Source: Symbiodinium natans
Lineage: Eukaryota; Sar; Dinophyceae; Suessiales; Symbiodiniaceae
Assembly (NCBI GenBank): GCA_905221605.1
Contig: CAJNDS010000435.1
Span: 38,501-102,500 of the forward strand
Direction of reading: 5' to 3'
DNA: 64,000 nucleotides
In this document: positions 38,001 to 45,081 of the stretch, piece by piece
How positions within the stretch are numbered: the stretch's first letter is position 1
Layout of the letters: every line of letters begins with the position of its first letter
Position numbers and translations under genes: made by a program
Notes under the pieces: generated by a model
The model's input: the letters and a program-made list of their open reading frames with translations, nothing else
Database searches by the model: none
Told to the model about the DNA's origin: nothing

Positions 38001-39537
38001 CTTGCATTTTGAACGCCAGAGTTCCCGTGGAGAGCCACCACTCGTGTGCTACACCGACGCATCGTTCTCGCCATATGGCGGTCGGTCGGTTTCGGGCTTA
38101 GCTATAGTGGTTCAGGGCTGTCTCGTTTCGTGGCGGGCAAATAAGCAGGCTTTCGTGGTCTTATCCTCCTCGGAAGCAGAGCTGGTGTCTGCAACCGAAG
38201 GAGTCGTTCAGGCCCAGAGTCTCATGCCCCTCCTCCAGGAGTTGGGAACCACCTGTAAGCAGGTTGCACTGCGGGTGGACAACACCTCGGCAATCCACCT
38301 CCTTCATGGGCGGGGAGCCAATAGAACCCGTCACCTTCGTGTCAGAGCCGCATACGTGTCGGAGTTGATCGAATCTGGCGAGGTCGCGGTTGAGCACCAA
38401 CCGGGGAAGGAGCAGTTAGCTGACGCTTTCACAAAGATTCTCCCTTCACCTCGGTTGTGTTTCTTGAAACAGCTGTTAAAGCTCCGCTCTGAGAACCCCG
38501 GTCCGGACCTGGGAGAGGACACTGTGGATGAAGATACTTTTGCAGATGAAGCCCCGAGTCCGCAAATTGCCTCAGCGGATGTCGCCAGGGATTTGTCAAG
38601 TCCCCGTTCTGTGGCTTCTCCTTCTGTGCTTGCCAGCGTGTCAAGATGGTTGACTGGGCTAGTGACGTTTTGCCAGGCTACCTCATGTGCTGGGGAAAGG
38701 GCACTCACCGTTGCACCCGGGGTTGAGGAGGAGGCGGCGGAAGGAGTCCCCCTAGGAATCCGAGTGGATTTCACACTGGCCACCTACCTTGGACTGTTGA
38801 TTGTGTTGCTAGTTGCCCTATGCTGCTGGGAAGGGGTGCATCGATGCAGTCGACCACAGCCTCTTACCGCGCAAGCCAAAGCTGTTCGACACCAGACCCG
38901 AAAGAGCAAGAAAATTGAAGAGAAAGTGCAGGAGGCTGTGGCTCGGGAGATCCAAGGTCTTCGCCATCGAGGCGCAGCCCAAACCTCTTCCGGGGCTCCA
39001 GCGTCTCCTGAGAGCGAGTCAGCCTCTACCTTGGAGCAATCTGCCCCTTCGTCCCAGCTCTCTTCTTCAGCAGGCCGTTCAGCCGAAGTTCCTGCTTTAA
39101 CTTTCGGGCCGGTTGTTCAACCGATATCTTCGGACTCTCAACCTCCGTCGAGCACCTCCCTCCCATTTTCCAAGTCGAGGGCTGCCCCAGCCAGTAGCGC
39201 TCGGAGCAGTCACCAGGCTTCACCGCATCTCTCCGAGCGTGTTCCGACGATGGTCAATCCCATGAGTGCCGTGACTCCCGGGCCCTCGAAGGGCTCTCAT
39301 GTTCGACCTCCAACTCTTGTGGACCAGGAGGTGCAAACCGTGCACTCCGGTGACCTGGCAATTCCTTTGTCTGCCTTAAACCGAGGCATTCCCACCGGAT
39401 CAATCATGACCACCATGCAGCGAGGTGGAGTTGTTCACCTGTACGATGACTGTTCATCGCTGGGCGTTCCAGCCTACCGGCAGACTCGCACTTTCTGCCG
39501 AACCTGTCTTCATAGGGTAGGGTTGGGTAATCCATAG
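31840..39537 (+). CDS. pol: Copia pol: zinc fingers, protease, integrase, dioxygenase-like, RT, RNase H, membrane tail
   Basis: A 2565-codon frame overlapping gag by 160 nt in the +1 frame; no ATG start is implied. In order: CCCH-type finger (CRAFLRGGQGCRYGGKC..H) and knuckle CINCGGEGHRADGC; protease ALLDSGATHAVS; integrase zinc part GHLPYRRDCLAC and core with WDISG, CHSDKEG and NGLAER (last two acidic residues about 33 apart), with an acidic insertion of about 110 residues between the first two. Then a dioxygenase-like domain with VPVHRDFHNEG (35420-35450) and NPKTPHAVVRTPEW (35604-35645); ten 24-residue repeats; RT with TTDISQAFLLAP and YVDDFLILG; RNase H with CYTDASFS, SSSEAEL and RVDNTSA. 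The tail holds a hydrophobic LATYLGLLIVLLVALCCW and a C-terminal H..C..CRTC motif. Fully open, so plausibly active. Confidence 0.9.
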   Translation: MIPPKTNPNRSQRRLPYLKVAASSEDCRAFLRGGQGCRYGGKCRRPHNWASIPKDRRANLCINCGGEGHRADGCARPKRDKPGDSSSAPSPSKKPPNPPKPKGNLPDAQQVQGLVTGAAKLLEALGSTPKAPPPARDTTLPTQAAAAQAQAVPIAGTPVLSLDALQEQLASLQNQLAQGSQAQAKVVAEVASLDHQTAEVSDRALLDSGATHAVSATCNGPTFPCEVALAGDQVQVWRKNACGTLNPPSTEGSRPQTLLPLGQLVGRLGCKVSWCRRKGLRLNHPKRGPLQTFLSAKGCPELPETMAQELIRELEDQQTSEFQSTVARTIGAIQANAGGSSSQALVEYVREGSISRATAALLVCPALRGFEQAQVLELAQAVSSGDADGWRLLKDLPYTRRLRKRLFKNQWWVNFGPKVSRSLSDAIAQRGYCVLEASELVGKAELIPVLLWACATGRFAGSMCWGGASPVPLSESQELWSRWFWAVASVFQGVCLPFLVEGVAHQDQRTREFARWGQAWTVQFSETRVAATNLDLRHVDSRVLHDLQGTACLETEIQRALCGKGPSLPYLAAASALPDASTPGPVPDVEAIGIEEAGSGAQPGDLDSFGEEFLRDLEALIDKDVGQDVPGEPPEDPKNLSLPTSMQDLRAAEPDPNDLSEKDKSKVAMSPKERASWRRHITAGHLPYRRDCLACTMGAGLGIQHRRVRFKDSFSMSWDISGPFREVGKTGKHSGFRYLFVAGVRVPTCLFRDAATSAPGPSANKPDPGSPTLQSSTPGQVAAPAQSPQQGELDWNSDYSPTEGGEIDPDILFSELEPPAVEEEESLPEHLPPIEAPAPKVESVLDEGPSMSDDEIDKMVASLRHPVDQVLLRFAVPLRNRQSKSLLSAIQYVVTETNRLGIPIKICHSDKEGQSEEIQSWLRQNCIVPSNTQGADAKSNGLAERLVSWFKARMRLHLTAGKVPVQFWPYAAQFASQDHLDGLLDRRPPQLTFGRKVLFRAKAMTNEAKKVFSTWEWGRYLGRSMISAEGHHILKDSTGAVITSRSVRAGLVDVDDELLEPLVAEDPKPVVMPVPPHRLREKTYVAKVAEQELMAEEQASKLLRSGNITPQAVSRMLQHLVQEPAADMKRRGHSSGHWYLGGFRRGPFSGITKATNGLPQVLQVLNQFLLGKARAKGVPDLRWVSVGLFANPEVPVHRDFHNEGSNFGLVIPGITNLWTEEALNSSSVPAGQLAPRQATAPGYLTPLKPGLQFNPKTPHAVVRTPEWVVVGYTPNGFSVDVERDRLQALGFRVPDATRGRIPQAAVVSPPLAPGPKVQDDQVPASGVPTAFPSVAARGVGPLEHVPGVPGEAGASPSVAAQGIRPLEHVPGVPGEASACPSIAAQGIRPLEHVPGVPGEASACPSIAAQGIRPLEHVPGVPGEASASPSVAAQGIRPLEPVPGVLGEAGASPSFAAQGVGPLEHVPGVPGEAGASPSVAAQGIRPLEHVPGVPGEAGASPSVAAQGIRPLEPVPGVLGEAGASPSVAAQGIRPLEHVPGVPGVLGLRTGAFCPVAAQGVGPLEHVLGVPDEAGLPAAVTPAISTSLKSPAEGPPASNTTTISEPATGSNASLPNLQAISEKKGEVIPAAQACPAWLPRLSATRADPSPRITSGPSQLKSVEPAVIENIEAHLADLDANGRKLEITHTASPKEARQHLEKWKESMEEELNGQLASGCLTRRDGEEARQLLKRPDAEVLSSLNVWTVKPPKPNSNKMYRRKVRTVACGNQSEVTSEVNTYASGARAEYVRLALSLAANNGWDAFTTDISQAFLLAPKPEQRTILLRPTREHVSLGLASPTELWEVNRAVYGLRESPKWWSTYRDSCLRTAAWDNYHLEATSCDSMWTVKDDKGATCGIVVTYVDDFLILGNRAMASGFRSHLSSEFGWASSELEGCEQPGDSLKFLGMEIERLPQGYRVHQRPYIEQLLSAYDVGHPVRTPLPRIQEEPDVVPSSPESLKQAQKVLGELLWISQRSRPDVSFSVSLLASWVHRNAQEVIKLALRVLSYVATTKEECLHFERQSSRGEPPLVCYTDASFSPYGGRSVSGLAIVVQGCLVSWRANKQAFVVLSSSEAELVSATEGVVQAQSLMPLLQELGTTCKQVALRVDNTSAIHLLHGRGANRTRHLRVRAAYVSELIESGEVAVEHQPGKEQLADAFTKILPSPRLCFLKQLLKLRSENPGPDLGEDTVDEDTFADEAPSPQIASADVARDLSSPRSVASPSVLASVSRWLTGLVTFCQATSCAGERALTVAPGVEEEAAEGVPLGIRVDFTLATYLGLLIVLLVALCCWEGVHRCSRPQPLTAQAKAVRHQTRKSKKIEEKVQEAVAREIQGLRHRGAAQTSSGAPASPESESASTLEQSAPSSQLSSSAGRSAEVPALTFGPVVQPISSDSQPPSSTSLPFSKSRAAPASSARSSHQASPHLSERVPTMVNPMSAVTPGPSKGSHVRPPTLVDQEVQTVHSGDLAIPLSALNRGIPTGSIMTTMQRGGVVHLYDDCSSLGVPAYRQTRTFCRTCLHRVGLGNP
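35230..35700 (+). other. 2OG-Fe(II) dioxygenase-like domain within copia pol
   Basis: His-Arg-Asp (35428-35436) and a distal His (35613-35615) with a following Arg fit the HxD...H...R pattern of Fe(II)/2-oxoglutarate oxygenases. The end (WVVVGYTPNGF...L..LGF) resembles DILVAFHPRNV...LTDVGF in the DIRS-like pol. Not a standard copia domain. Confidence 0.55.
35838..36550 (+). repeat. 72-bp tandem repeats in copia pol
   Basis: About ten units coding GPLEHVPGVPGEAG then ASPSVAAQGI variants, 24 residues each. Confidence 0.9.
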
Positions 39538-39700
39538 GATAGGCTCCTTTGGTTGATCTCCACCATATCCCTCTCGCCTTCGGACTTTCTGTGTCATTTC
39601 TTCTTTCCTCGTTCGTTTCGTTGTCGTGTGGGCACCGGCCTGGCTTAGTGGTTTAGGTCGGGTGTGTCAGGTACAGTGGTACGGCCCTTGCGGTAGTACC

Positions 39701-39709
39701 AAGGAGGAG
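39701..39709 (+). promoter_or_regulatory. Polypurine tract
   Basis: AAGGAGGAG directly before the 3' LTR; expected primer site for plus-strand synthesis. Confidence 0.7.
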
Positions 39710-40086
39710 TGTTAAAGGACACCCCCTCCCCTTTTCCATCTTTCTACCCCAAGGGTGAATCTTTGATACGGATGCTTGTTCGGGCTCAGGGGTGGCTACG
39801 GGAAAGAAGGCCCCTTGGGACGAACATTCAAACATGCAGACATGTACAGCATAATGCAAGTAGAAGCTTCGCATTCATGAGCACTGCTTTCTCTCAGCTT
39901 GTTGTTGCGACATTGAGAAAAGTCCGATTCGTTCTTGCATGGCTGGGAGTTGCCCTCGCTGGTCTGGTATTGGGAACGATACTGGAGAAGATTAGCAGGC
40001 CCATCTGTGCATTGGACTGACACGCACAACTCAAGAAGTGCACCAACATCCTTTTCTTTGGCTGAGATATCTGCTGAAGATCTACG
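39710..40086 (+). repeat. 3' LTR
   Basis: 377 bp; pairs with 28875-29251. The ORFs within both LTRs translate identically. Confidence 0.9.
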
Positions 40087-40335
40087 ATAATATATATGTA
40101 TATATATATATATAAATATACATATATATATATATATACAATATTAATTGTGTATTCTCAGCTGCAGCTGTGCAGATCGAAGGGCCGTGGCCCCGAGTTT
40201 GGTAGCTTAAGAAATTAATATTCAGTGCAAGCGAGTGCAGACCCTCCCTGGAAAACCTTAAACCGTATACACCCTAAACACAGATCTTATGACTTTCAAG
40301 AAGCTATCCTAGCTGTAGGTCTAGCTCCGCCATGC
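40087..40335. other. AT tract and unassigned leader
   Basis: TSD and AT microsatellite to about 40145, then about 190 bp leading to the first ORF of the hairpin-rich cluster. The frame is open from 40225 but without an ATG before 40336. Confidence 0.5.
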
Positions 40336-40959
40336 ATGGCAGATCAAGCTCTGCTTAAAGGTTTCTTCGCTCGGCAGCCAGGACATGGCGATTGGCCAAT
40401 AGATCCGGAAGAAGCTTGCATAAAGCATGCAGCTTTTCTGAAGCTTTGGGTGCCCATGGGGTACACAAAGCCACAAGCTCGAGCAGCCTGGAAAGGCGCA
40501 TTTCCGAAAATGCCGGCCAGCGACGTGAATGCTTTGATCACAGGCACGGTGGAAGCCAGAAAATGGCTCCGTCGCAAGCAGAGCAATATGAAGACAGGTG
40601 GCAAGACTCACCCGATAATCAAAGACTTGCTTAAAAGCTTGTACGGCAAGAACATTGCAGAGCCTGGAAGCAGTGCCAGTCCGAAAGGACATATTGAGAA
40701 GTCTGCCAGCAGCAGTGCCAGTCCGAAGGGACAGGAGCCGACTGCGAAGGCGGATTCGCAAGAGTCTGCAAGCAGCCTGCGAAGGCTTAGCACGAAGACA
40801 TGTCCGATCATGATCGCAGAGCCTGAAACGGCAGAGTGTCCTCAGGCCCGGGGTTTGGAGATCTTGAGTGTCTCGAGCGCGGCTTTGACGACGGCGGCAT
40901 CGAGCCAGGGTGTGGTGGCGGCACAGGGCCAGCGATGGCCAAGAAGCCAGGGACGATGA
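40336..40959 (+). CDS. Uncharacterised ORF A of hairpin-rich cluster
   Basis: 207 residues from the ATG at 40336, which sits inside the palindrome GCCATGCATGGC. The N-terminal 110 residues look globular (MADQALLKGFFARQPGHGDW, then AAFLKLWVPMGYTKPQARAA and a Trp/Arg-rich part). The second half is Ser/Ala/Lys-rich and repetitive (SASPKGQ) and is where the mini-hairpins cluster. Not recognised. It overlaps ORF B by 25 nt in another frame, so the two may be exons, a frameshifted pair, or broken. Confidence 0.5.
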   Translation: MADQALLKGFFARQPGHGDWPIDPEEACIKHAAFLKLWVPMGYTKPQARAAWKGAFPKMPASDVNALITGTVEARKWLRRKQSNMKTGGKTHPIIKDLLKSLYGKNIAEPGSSASPKGHIEKSASSSASPKGQEPTAKADSQESASSLRRLSTKTCPIMIAEPETAECPQARGLEILSVSSAALTTAASSQGVVAAQGQRWPRSQGR

Positions 40960-41333
40960 AGCCAGCGATGGCGAAGAGCCAGCCTGCAAAAGGCAAGAGT
41001 CCGAAAGTGCTCCAGAGACCGAGCAGCCTGAAAAAGGTCTGGCACGAAACCAAGAGCCATGGACTCGTGAAAGTGACGGCGGCAACGGACAAAGCCTACA
41101 TCACGTTTAAAGCCAGCGATGGCAAGGAGAGGTCGCTCGTGAATGTGGCAGTCGCGAAGGGCCCCCGCCAAGCCAGAATCATGGCATGCCTCTTGGAGAA
41201 GTTGCAGACCGAAGAGGTCGACAAGCAGGCCCTTGTCGAATACAAGAACTCGCTTTTGGCCCAGGAGGAAGAGCCTGCAAAGGCAGAGGACGAGCCAGAG
41301 CCTGCAAAGGCAAAGGGCGAGGCAAAAAGCTAG
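40935..41333 (+). CDS. Uncharacterised ORF B of hairpin-rich cluster
   Basis: 132 residues from the ATG at 40935. A Lys-rich start (MAKKPGTMKPAMAKSQPAKG) partly made of hairpins is followed by a small folded-looking part (KVWHETKSHGLVKVTAATDK, then AYITFKASDGKERSLVNVAV) and an acidic EPAKAE tail. In KASDGK the hairpin GCCAGCGATGGC is read as A-S-D-G, in PAMAK as P-A-M-A: the same element in two frames of one ORF. Function unknown. Confidence 0.5.
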   Translation: MAKKPGTMKPAMAKSQPAKGKSPKVLQRPSSLKKVWHETKSHGLVKVTAATDKAYITFKASDGKERSLVNVAVAKGPRQARIMACLLEKLQTEEVDKQALVEYKNSLLAQEEEPAKAEDEPEPAKAKGEAKS

Positions 41334-41639
41334 CCTGCAAAGGCAAAAAACGAGGCACGAGCTGCCAGAAGGACAGCCTGCAAAGGCACAGCTAGCAGAG
41401 TCCCACCAAAAAACGAGTGACTGCAGCTGAGGGTTTGCACTGCCGCTTGGAGCTTGACAGGTGTGGTGCACGTGATGTTTTCTGGCTCGCAGCAGCAACA
41501 GCAGCAGCTTAGCACTGCAACAGCAGCTGCCAGCACACACAGCAGACAGCACAAACTCACAGCAGGACACAACCAGGAGAACACAGCAAACAGAGGGAGC
41601 TAAAGCAGCAGTAGCCTAGCTAGTGAGCCTAAACCACTT

Positions 41640-41790
41640 GAAGCAAACCCTAGGTTTAAACTTTAGCCAGCAGACCCTAAACCCTAAGGACAGCCGGACC
41701 GCCCTAAACCCCAAAACCCTAAACCTTAAACCCTAAGCCCTGAACCCTAAACCCTAAACTCTGCAGACCCTCAACCCTAAGTTGTAGGCA
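41640..41790 (+). repeat. Degenerate CCCTAAA telomere-like repeats, short block
   Basis: About twelve CCCTAAAC-like units before ORF C. Confidence 0.7.
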
Positions 41791-41806
41791 GGGTCTAGCT
41801 CGAGCC

Positions 41807-43264
41807 ATGGCGAGCCTCAATAAGGCGGTGATGTCCTGCAGCCTGAGCAAGGCGGTGTTTTTTTTCTTGCTCTGCCTATGCCAGCCAGAAATGGCAAACA
41901 CCTTGCAATGGTGGCGATGCCGGTACCACATGTACCAGAAGGCATGGGTGGTAAAGGAGAGTACAGGCGAAATGAGGCAGCTCGAAAAGAGCGAAGTGGA
42001 GCTGCTCCATGAGCAGATGGCACGGCAGCCAGAAATGGCACAATACCTTTTGACCCTCGATTGGTCAGACGGGGCTTTCGAGTGCCCCTACTGGAGCAAG
42101 GGCATGCAAAGCTGGGTCGCTCAGCCCAATGATGTCAGGGACAAGCCTGCGAAGGCTTTGTTGGGCCGCAACAAGGAGGCGAAAAAGGAGTGGAACTCGG
42201 AGGAGTACACCTACAACTACTCCTACAACGACAGTTCCACGGAGCCCGAACAGCAGCAGAAGCGGCCAAAAACTATGTTGAAGGAAAACTGCAGGAGCCA
42301 GAAGTGGCGAGACAGCTGGACGGAGGATGGCGACCTGCAGAGGGAGTCGCAGGAAGAGTGGTGGGGCAGCCAGGGATGGCAACCTAGCAGCAGCAGCTGG
42401 GAGGCATGGTCATCCTCCAGCTGGGACAGCCAGCAATGGCAGGACGACCAGTGGACAAACAGCCAGCGGAACAGCCAGGGATGGCACAACGACTACGGCC
42501 AGGAATGGCAGGACACCGAGGAAAGGAATTGGTGGAGCCAGCAATGGCAAGACAAGCAGGACAAGGACGTCTCCGATTCGGAGGGGTCCTTCGACCGCTA
42601 TGCCTCCCGCGGCTATCAGTCAACGTGCAAGCGGTTGGAGCGGCGAAAGCTGCAAAGGGCTGGGCAGCCTGTCCCACCCGAGCTGCAGCCCGTAAAGGTG
42701 CAAATGAGCAAGGAGGTCAATGACAAGCGAAAGTACCTCCAATTTCAATTGGACGTGCTTTCAAAAAAGCTCGAAGAGAGCGACTGCAAAGGAGAAAAAG
42801 AGGAACTGTGGGACCAAATCCTGCAAAGGAAAAAGGAACTGAAGGAATTGTTACAGCCTGAGAAAGGCAAAGGCAAGGGCCAAAACCAGCAGCCTGAGAA
42901 AGACAAAGGCAAAGTCAAGCCAGAGCCTGGGAAAGGCGAGCCTGGCAAAGGCAAGCCTAGCAAGCCTAAGCCAGAGCCTGGGAAAGGCAAGCCTGGGACA
43001 GGCCAGCAGTCACAGCCTGGGCAAGGCAATGTCAAGCCAGAGCCGCGGGCCCCGGGCGGCAAAGCCAAAAGCAAAGGCAAGCCGAAGCCTGCAGAAGGCG
43101 ACAACACCCAACCGGAGCCAGCAGATGGCAGTGGGCCGGCCCAGGCCGAGGCACCACCGCCGCCTCTGCCGCCCATAGAGGAAAAGCCTGAGGAAGGCGA
43201 CGACAAGCCTGACAAGGGCAAAAAAGACAAAGGCGTCAAAGAAGAGCCGGACTATGCAGCCTGA
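41807..43264 (+). CDS. Uncharacterised ORF C: W/Q-rich and PGKGK-rich protein
   Basis: 485 residues from the ATG at 41807 (GAGCCATGG context, shared with ORF E). The N-terminal 100 residues look folded (WRCRYHMYQKAWVVKESTGE, then ECPYWSKGMQSWV). The middle is Trp/Gln/Ser-rich (SQQWQ repeated), then a possible helical segment (KRKYLQFQLDVLSKKLEESD), then a Lys/Pro/Gly tail (EPGKGKP repeats) ending acidic. Hairpins encode SQQWQ, PEMA, PAKA and PGKGK. Low-complexity parts seem to have grown from hairpin insertion. Function unknown. Confidence 0.55.
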   Translation: MASLNKAVMSCSLSKAVFFFLLCLCQPEMANTLQWWRCRYHMYQKAWVVKESTGEMRQLEKSEVELLHEQMARQPEMAQYLLTLDWSDGAFECPYWSKGMQSWVAQPNDVRDKPAKALLGRNKEAKKEWNSEEYTYNYSYNDSSTEPEQQQKRPKTMLKENCRSQKWRDSWTEDGDLQRESQEEWWGSQGWQPSSSSWEAWSSSSWDSQQWQDDQWTNSQRNSQGWHNDYGQEWQDTEERNWWSQQWQDKQDKDVSDSEGSFDRYASRGYQSTCKRLERRKLQRAGQPVPPELQPVKVQMSKEVNDKRKYLQFQLDVLSKKLEESDCKGEKEELWDQILQRKKELKELLQPEKGKGKGQNQQPEKDKGKVKPEPGKGEPGKGKPSKPKPEPGKGKPGTGQQSQPGQGNVKPEPRAPGGKAKSKGKPKPAEGDNTQPEPADGSGPAQAEAPPPPLPPIEEKPEEGDDKPDKGKKDKGVKEEPDYAA

Positions 43265-43329
43265 GAAGGCAAAACAAAAGCCAGCGATGGCAAAGACGGA
43301 GCTCCTCGCAGCTAGCGAGCCAAAAAGTG

Positions 43330-44110
43330 GGCCAAGCAGGGGTGTTTGGGGTTTCGGGGTTTGGGGGTAGAAGGGCCCTAGGCTTCAGGGGTTTAAGGGT
43401 TCGAGAGTTTGGGGTTTAGGGGGCTTGGGAGTTGAGGCCTTATAAGGGTTTAGGGGGCGTTTAGGGGTTGGTGGTTTAGGCCAGGTTATGGGGAAGGGTA
43501 GGGTTCGGAAGGGTTTCAGGGTTTAGGGTTGAGGGCTTCGGGCTTAGGGTGAGGTTTAGAGGTTAACCCTAAACCCTCAACCCTCAACCCACAACCCTAA
43601 ACCCTAAACCCTAAACCCTTACTCCACCCTGCACCTTAAACCCCAGAGCCCTTAGGCCCCTAAACCCTAAAACCTAAACCCTAAACCCTAAACCCTACAC
43701 CCTAAACCCAAAACCCCAAACCCTAAACCCTAAACCTTCAACCCTGAACCCTAAACCCTAAACCCTAAACCCGTACTCCACCCTGCACCTTAAACCCCAG
43801 AGCCCTTAGGCCCACCAACCCTAAAATCTAAACCCTAAACCCTAAACCCTAAACCCAAAACCCAAAACCCTAAACCCTAAACCCTTACTCCACCCTGCAC
43901 CTTAAACCCTAGAGCCCTTAGGCCCACCAGCCCTAAAACCTCAACCCTCAACCCTCAACCCTAAACCCTAAACCCGAAACCCTTACTCCACCCTGCACCT
44001 TAAACCCCAGAGCCCTTGGGCCCACCAGCCCTAAAACCTCAACCCTCAACCCTCAACCCTCAACTCTCAACCCTAAACCCTAAACCCTTACTCCACCCTG
44101 CACCTTAAAC
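43330..44110. repeat. Interstitial telomere-like block with head-to-head switch and satellite
   Basis: 43330-43562 is degenerate GGGTTTAGGG on the plus strand. At about 43566 it flips to CCCTAAACCC and stays so. From 43620 a higher-order unit of about 100-150 bp recurs about five times (TTACTCCACCCTGCACC then TTAAACCCCAGAGCCCTTAG). TTTAGGG is the telomere unit expected in dinoflagellates. Confidence 0.8.
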
Positions 44111-44280
44111 CCCAGAGCCCTTAGGCCCACCACTCACCACCACCACCACTCAACCACTCACCACTCACTCACACTCGCCACTCGCCACTCGCCACTCGCC
44201 ACTCGCCACTCGCCACTCACCACTCACCACTGACCACCACCACCCCACCCCACCCCACCCCGCCACCCTTCCCCTCTGGA
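44110..44280 (+). repeat. CACCAC / ACTCGCC microsatellites
   Basis: Short tandem CCACTCG and CACC units, following the telomere-like satellite. Confidence 0.85.
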
Positions 44281-44299
44281 ATTTCTAGACCTGGAAAAT

Positions 44300-44460
44300 C
44301 CGGCGACCGGAAAAAAAGTACGAATTTCGTACTCTTTGTACGAACCCAAATGTTCGTACAAAAAGTACGAAAGATCATAATTAAATTGGAAAGAGGATTC
44401 GTACAAAAAGTACGAATTTCAAAAGTACGAAATTCGTACTTTTTGTACGAATTTTTCGGC
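44300..44460. repeat. GTACGAA palindrome cluster
   Basis: At least eight GTACGAA/TTCGTAC words forming nested inverted repeats, e.g. TTCGTAC-AAAAA-GTACGAA. Confidence 0.7.
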
Positions 44461-45081
44461 TGGTGCTCCCGTGCAGCCTGCCAGGCATCCCATCCAGCAC
44501 CAGCTACAAAAAACACCACCCCCCTACCCCACCGTCCTGCCCTCAACCCAACCACACCCGGCACCCCAACATCCCACAACGTCCACCACCGCCCCACCCC
44601 AGCCCACCCCACCCCACCCCACCCCACCCCCGATTCGCCAGCCCACCCCGCCCCACCCCACCCCACCCACCCCACCACCCCCCGCCCCATGACCCCACTA
44701 CCCCACTACCACCACCCACCACGACCCACCACCACCAACCAGCACCACCCACCACCAGCCAAGCACCACCAAGCACCACCAGCCACCACCAAGCACCACC
44801 AAGCACCACCAGTAGCCTGCCCAGAGAACCCTACCTTAAACCCTTAGAGCCGAAACCCTATCCCCCTAAAACCGAAACCTTAAGCCTAAACCAGCACCCT
44901 GGAGTACCCGAAATCCTAAAAAAAAATGTAATGTGTGTTTAGGCTCAAGGAAGAGCCAAAAAAAAATAGGCTGAACAAGCCAAACAGCATGCACAGCACA
45001 GCTCCAAAAAAGCACAGCACAGCTCACTGGCACTCGGTAGGCTGAAGAAGCCAAGCTTAGCTTAAGCGAGTTTTAGCTGCC
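44461..45081 (+). other. CCACC-rich DNA and leader of ORF D
   Basis: C-rich simple sequence to about 44900, then a leader with GGCTGAACAAGCC (about 44970) and GGCTGAAGAAGCC (about 45040), stems reversed relative to the main hairpin classes. No gene seen. Confidence 0.5.

Larger units (their letters stand above)
28875..40086 (+). mobile_element. Ty1/copia LTR retrotransposon, apparently complete
   Basis: 11.2 kb with two 377-bp LTRs that read as identical, a 5-bp ATAAT target duplication, a primer-binding site right after the 5' LTR, and a purine tract (AAGGAGGAG) right before the 3' LTR. Domain order gag - protease - integrase - RT - RNase H is that of copia. Unusual additions: a dioxygenase-like domain between integrase and RT, ten 24-residue repeats, and a C-terminal tail with a membrane segment. 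Matching LTRs point to recent insertion. Confidence 0.92.

Noticed and set aside
44940-44960. TTTAGGCTCAAGG as a spliced-leader relic
   Set aside because: Only the last 8-9 nt fit and the rest of the leader is absent; better explained as a GGCTC/GAGCC hairpin.
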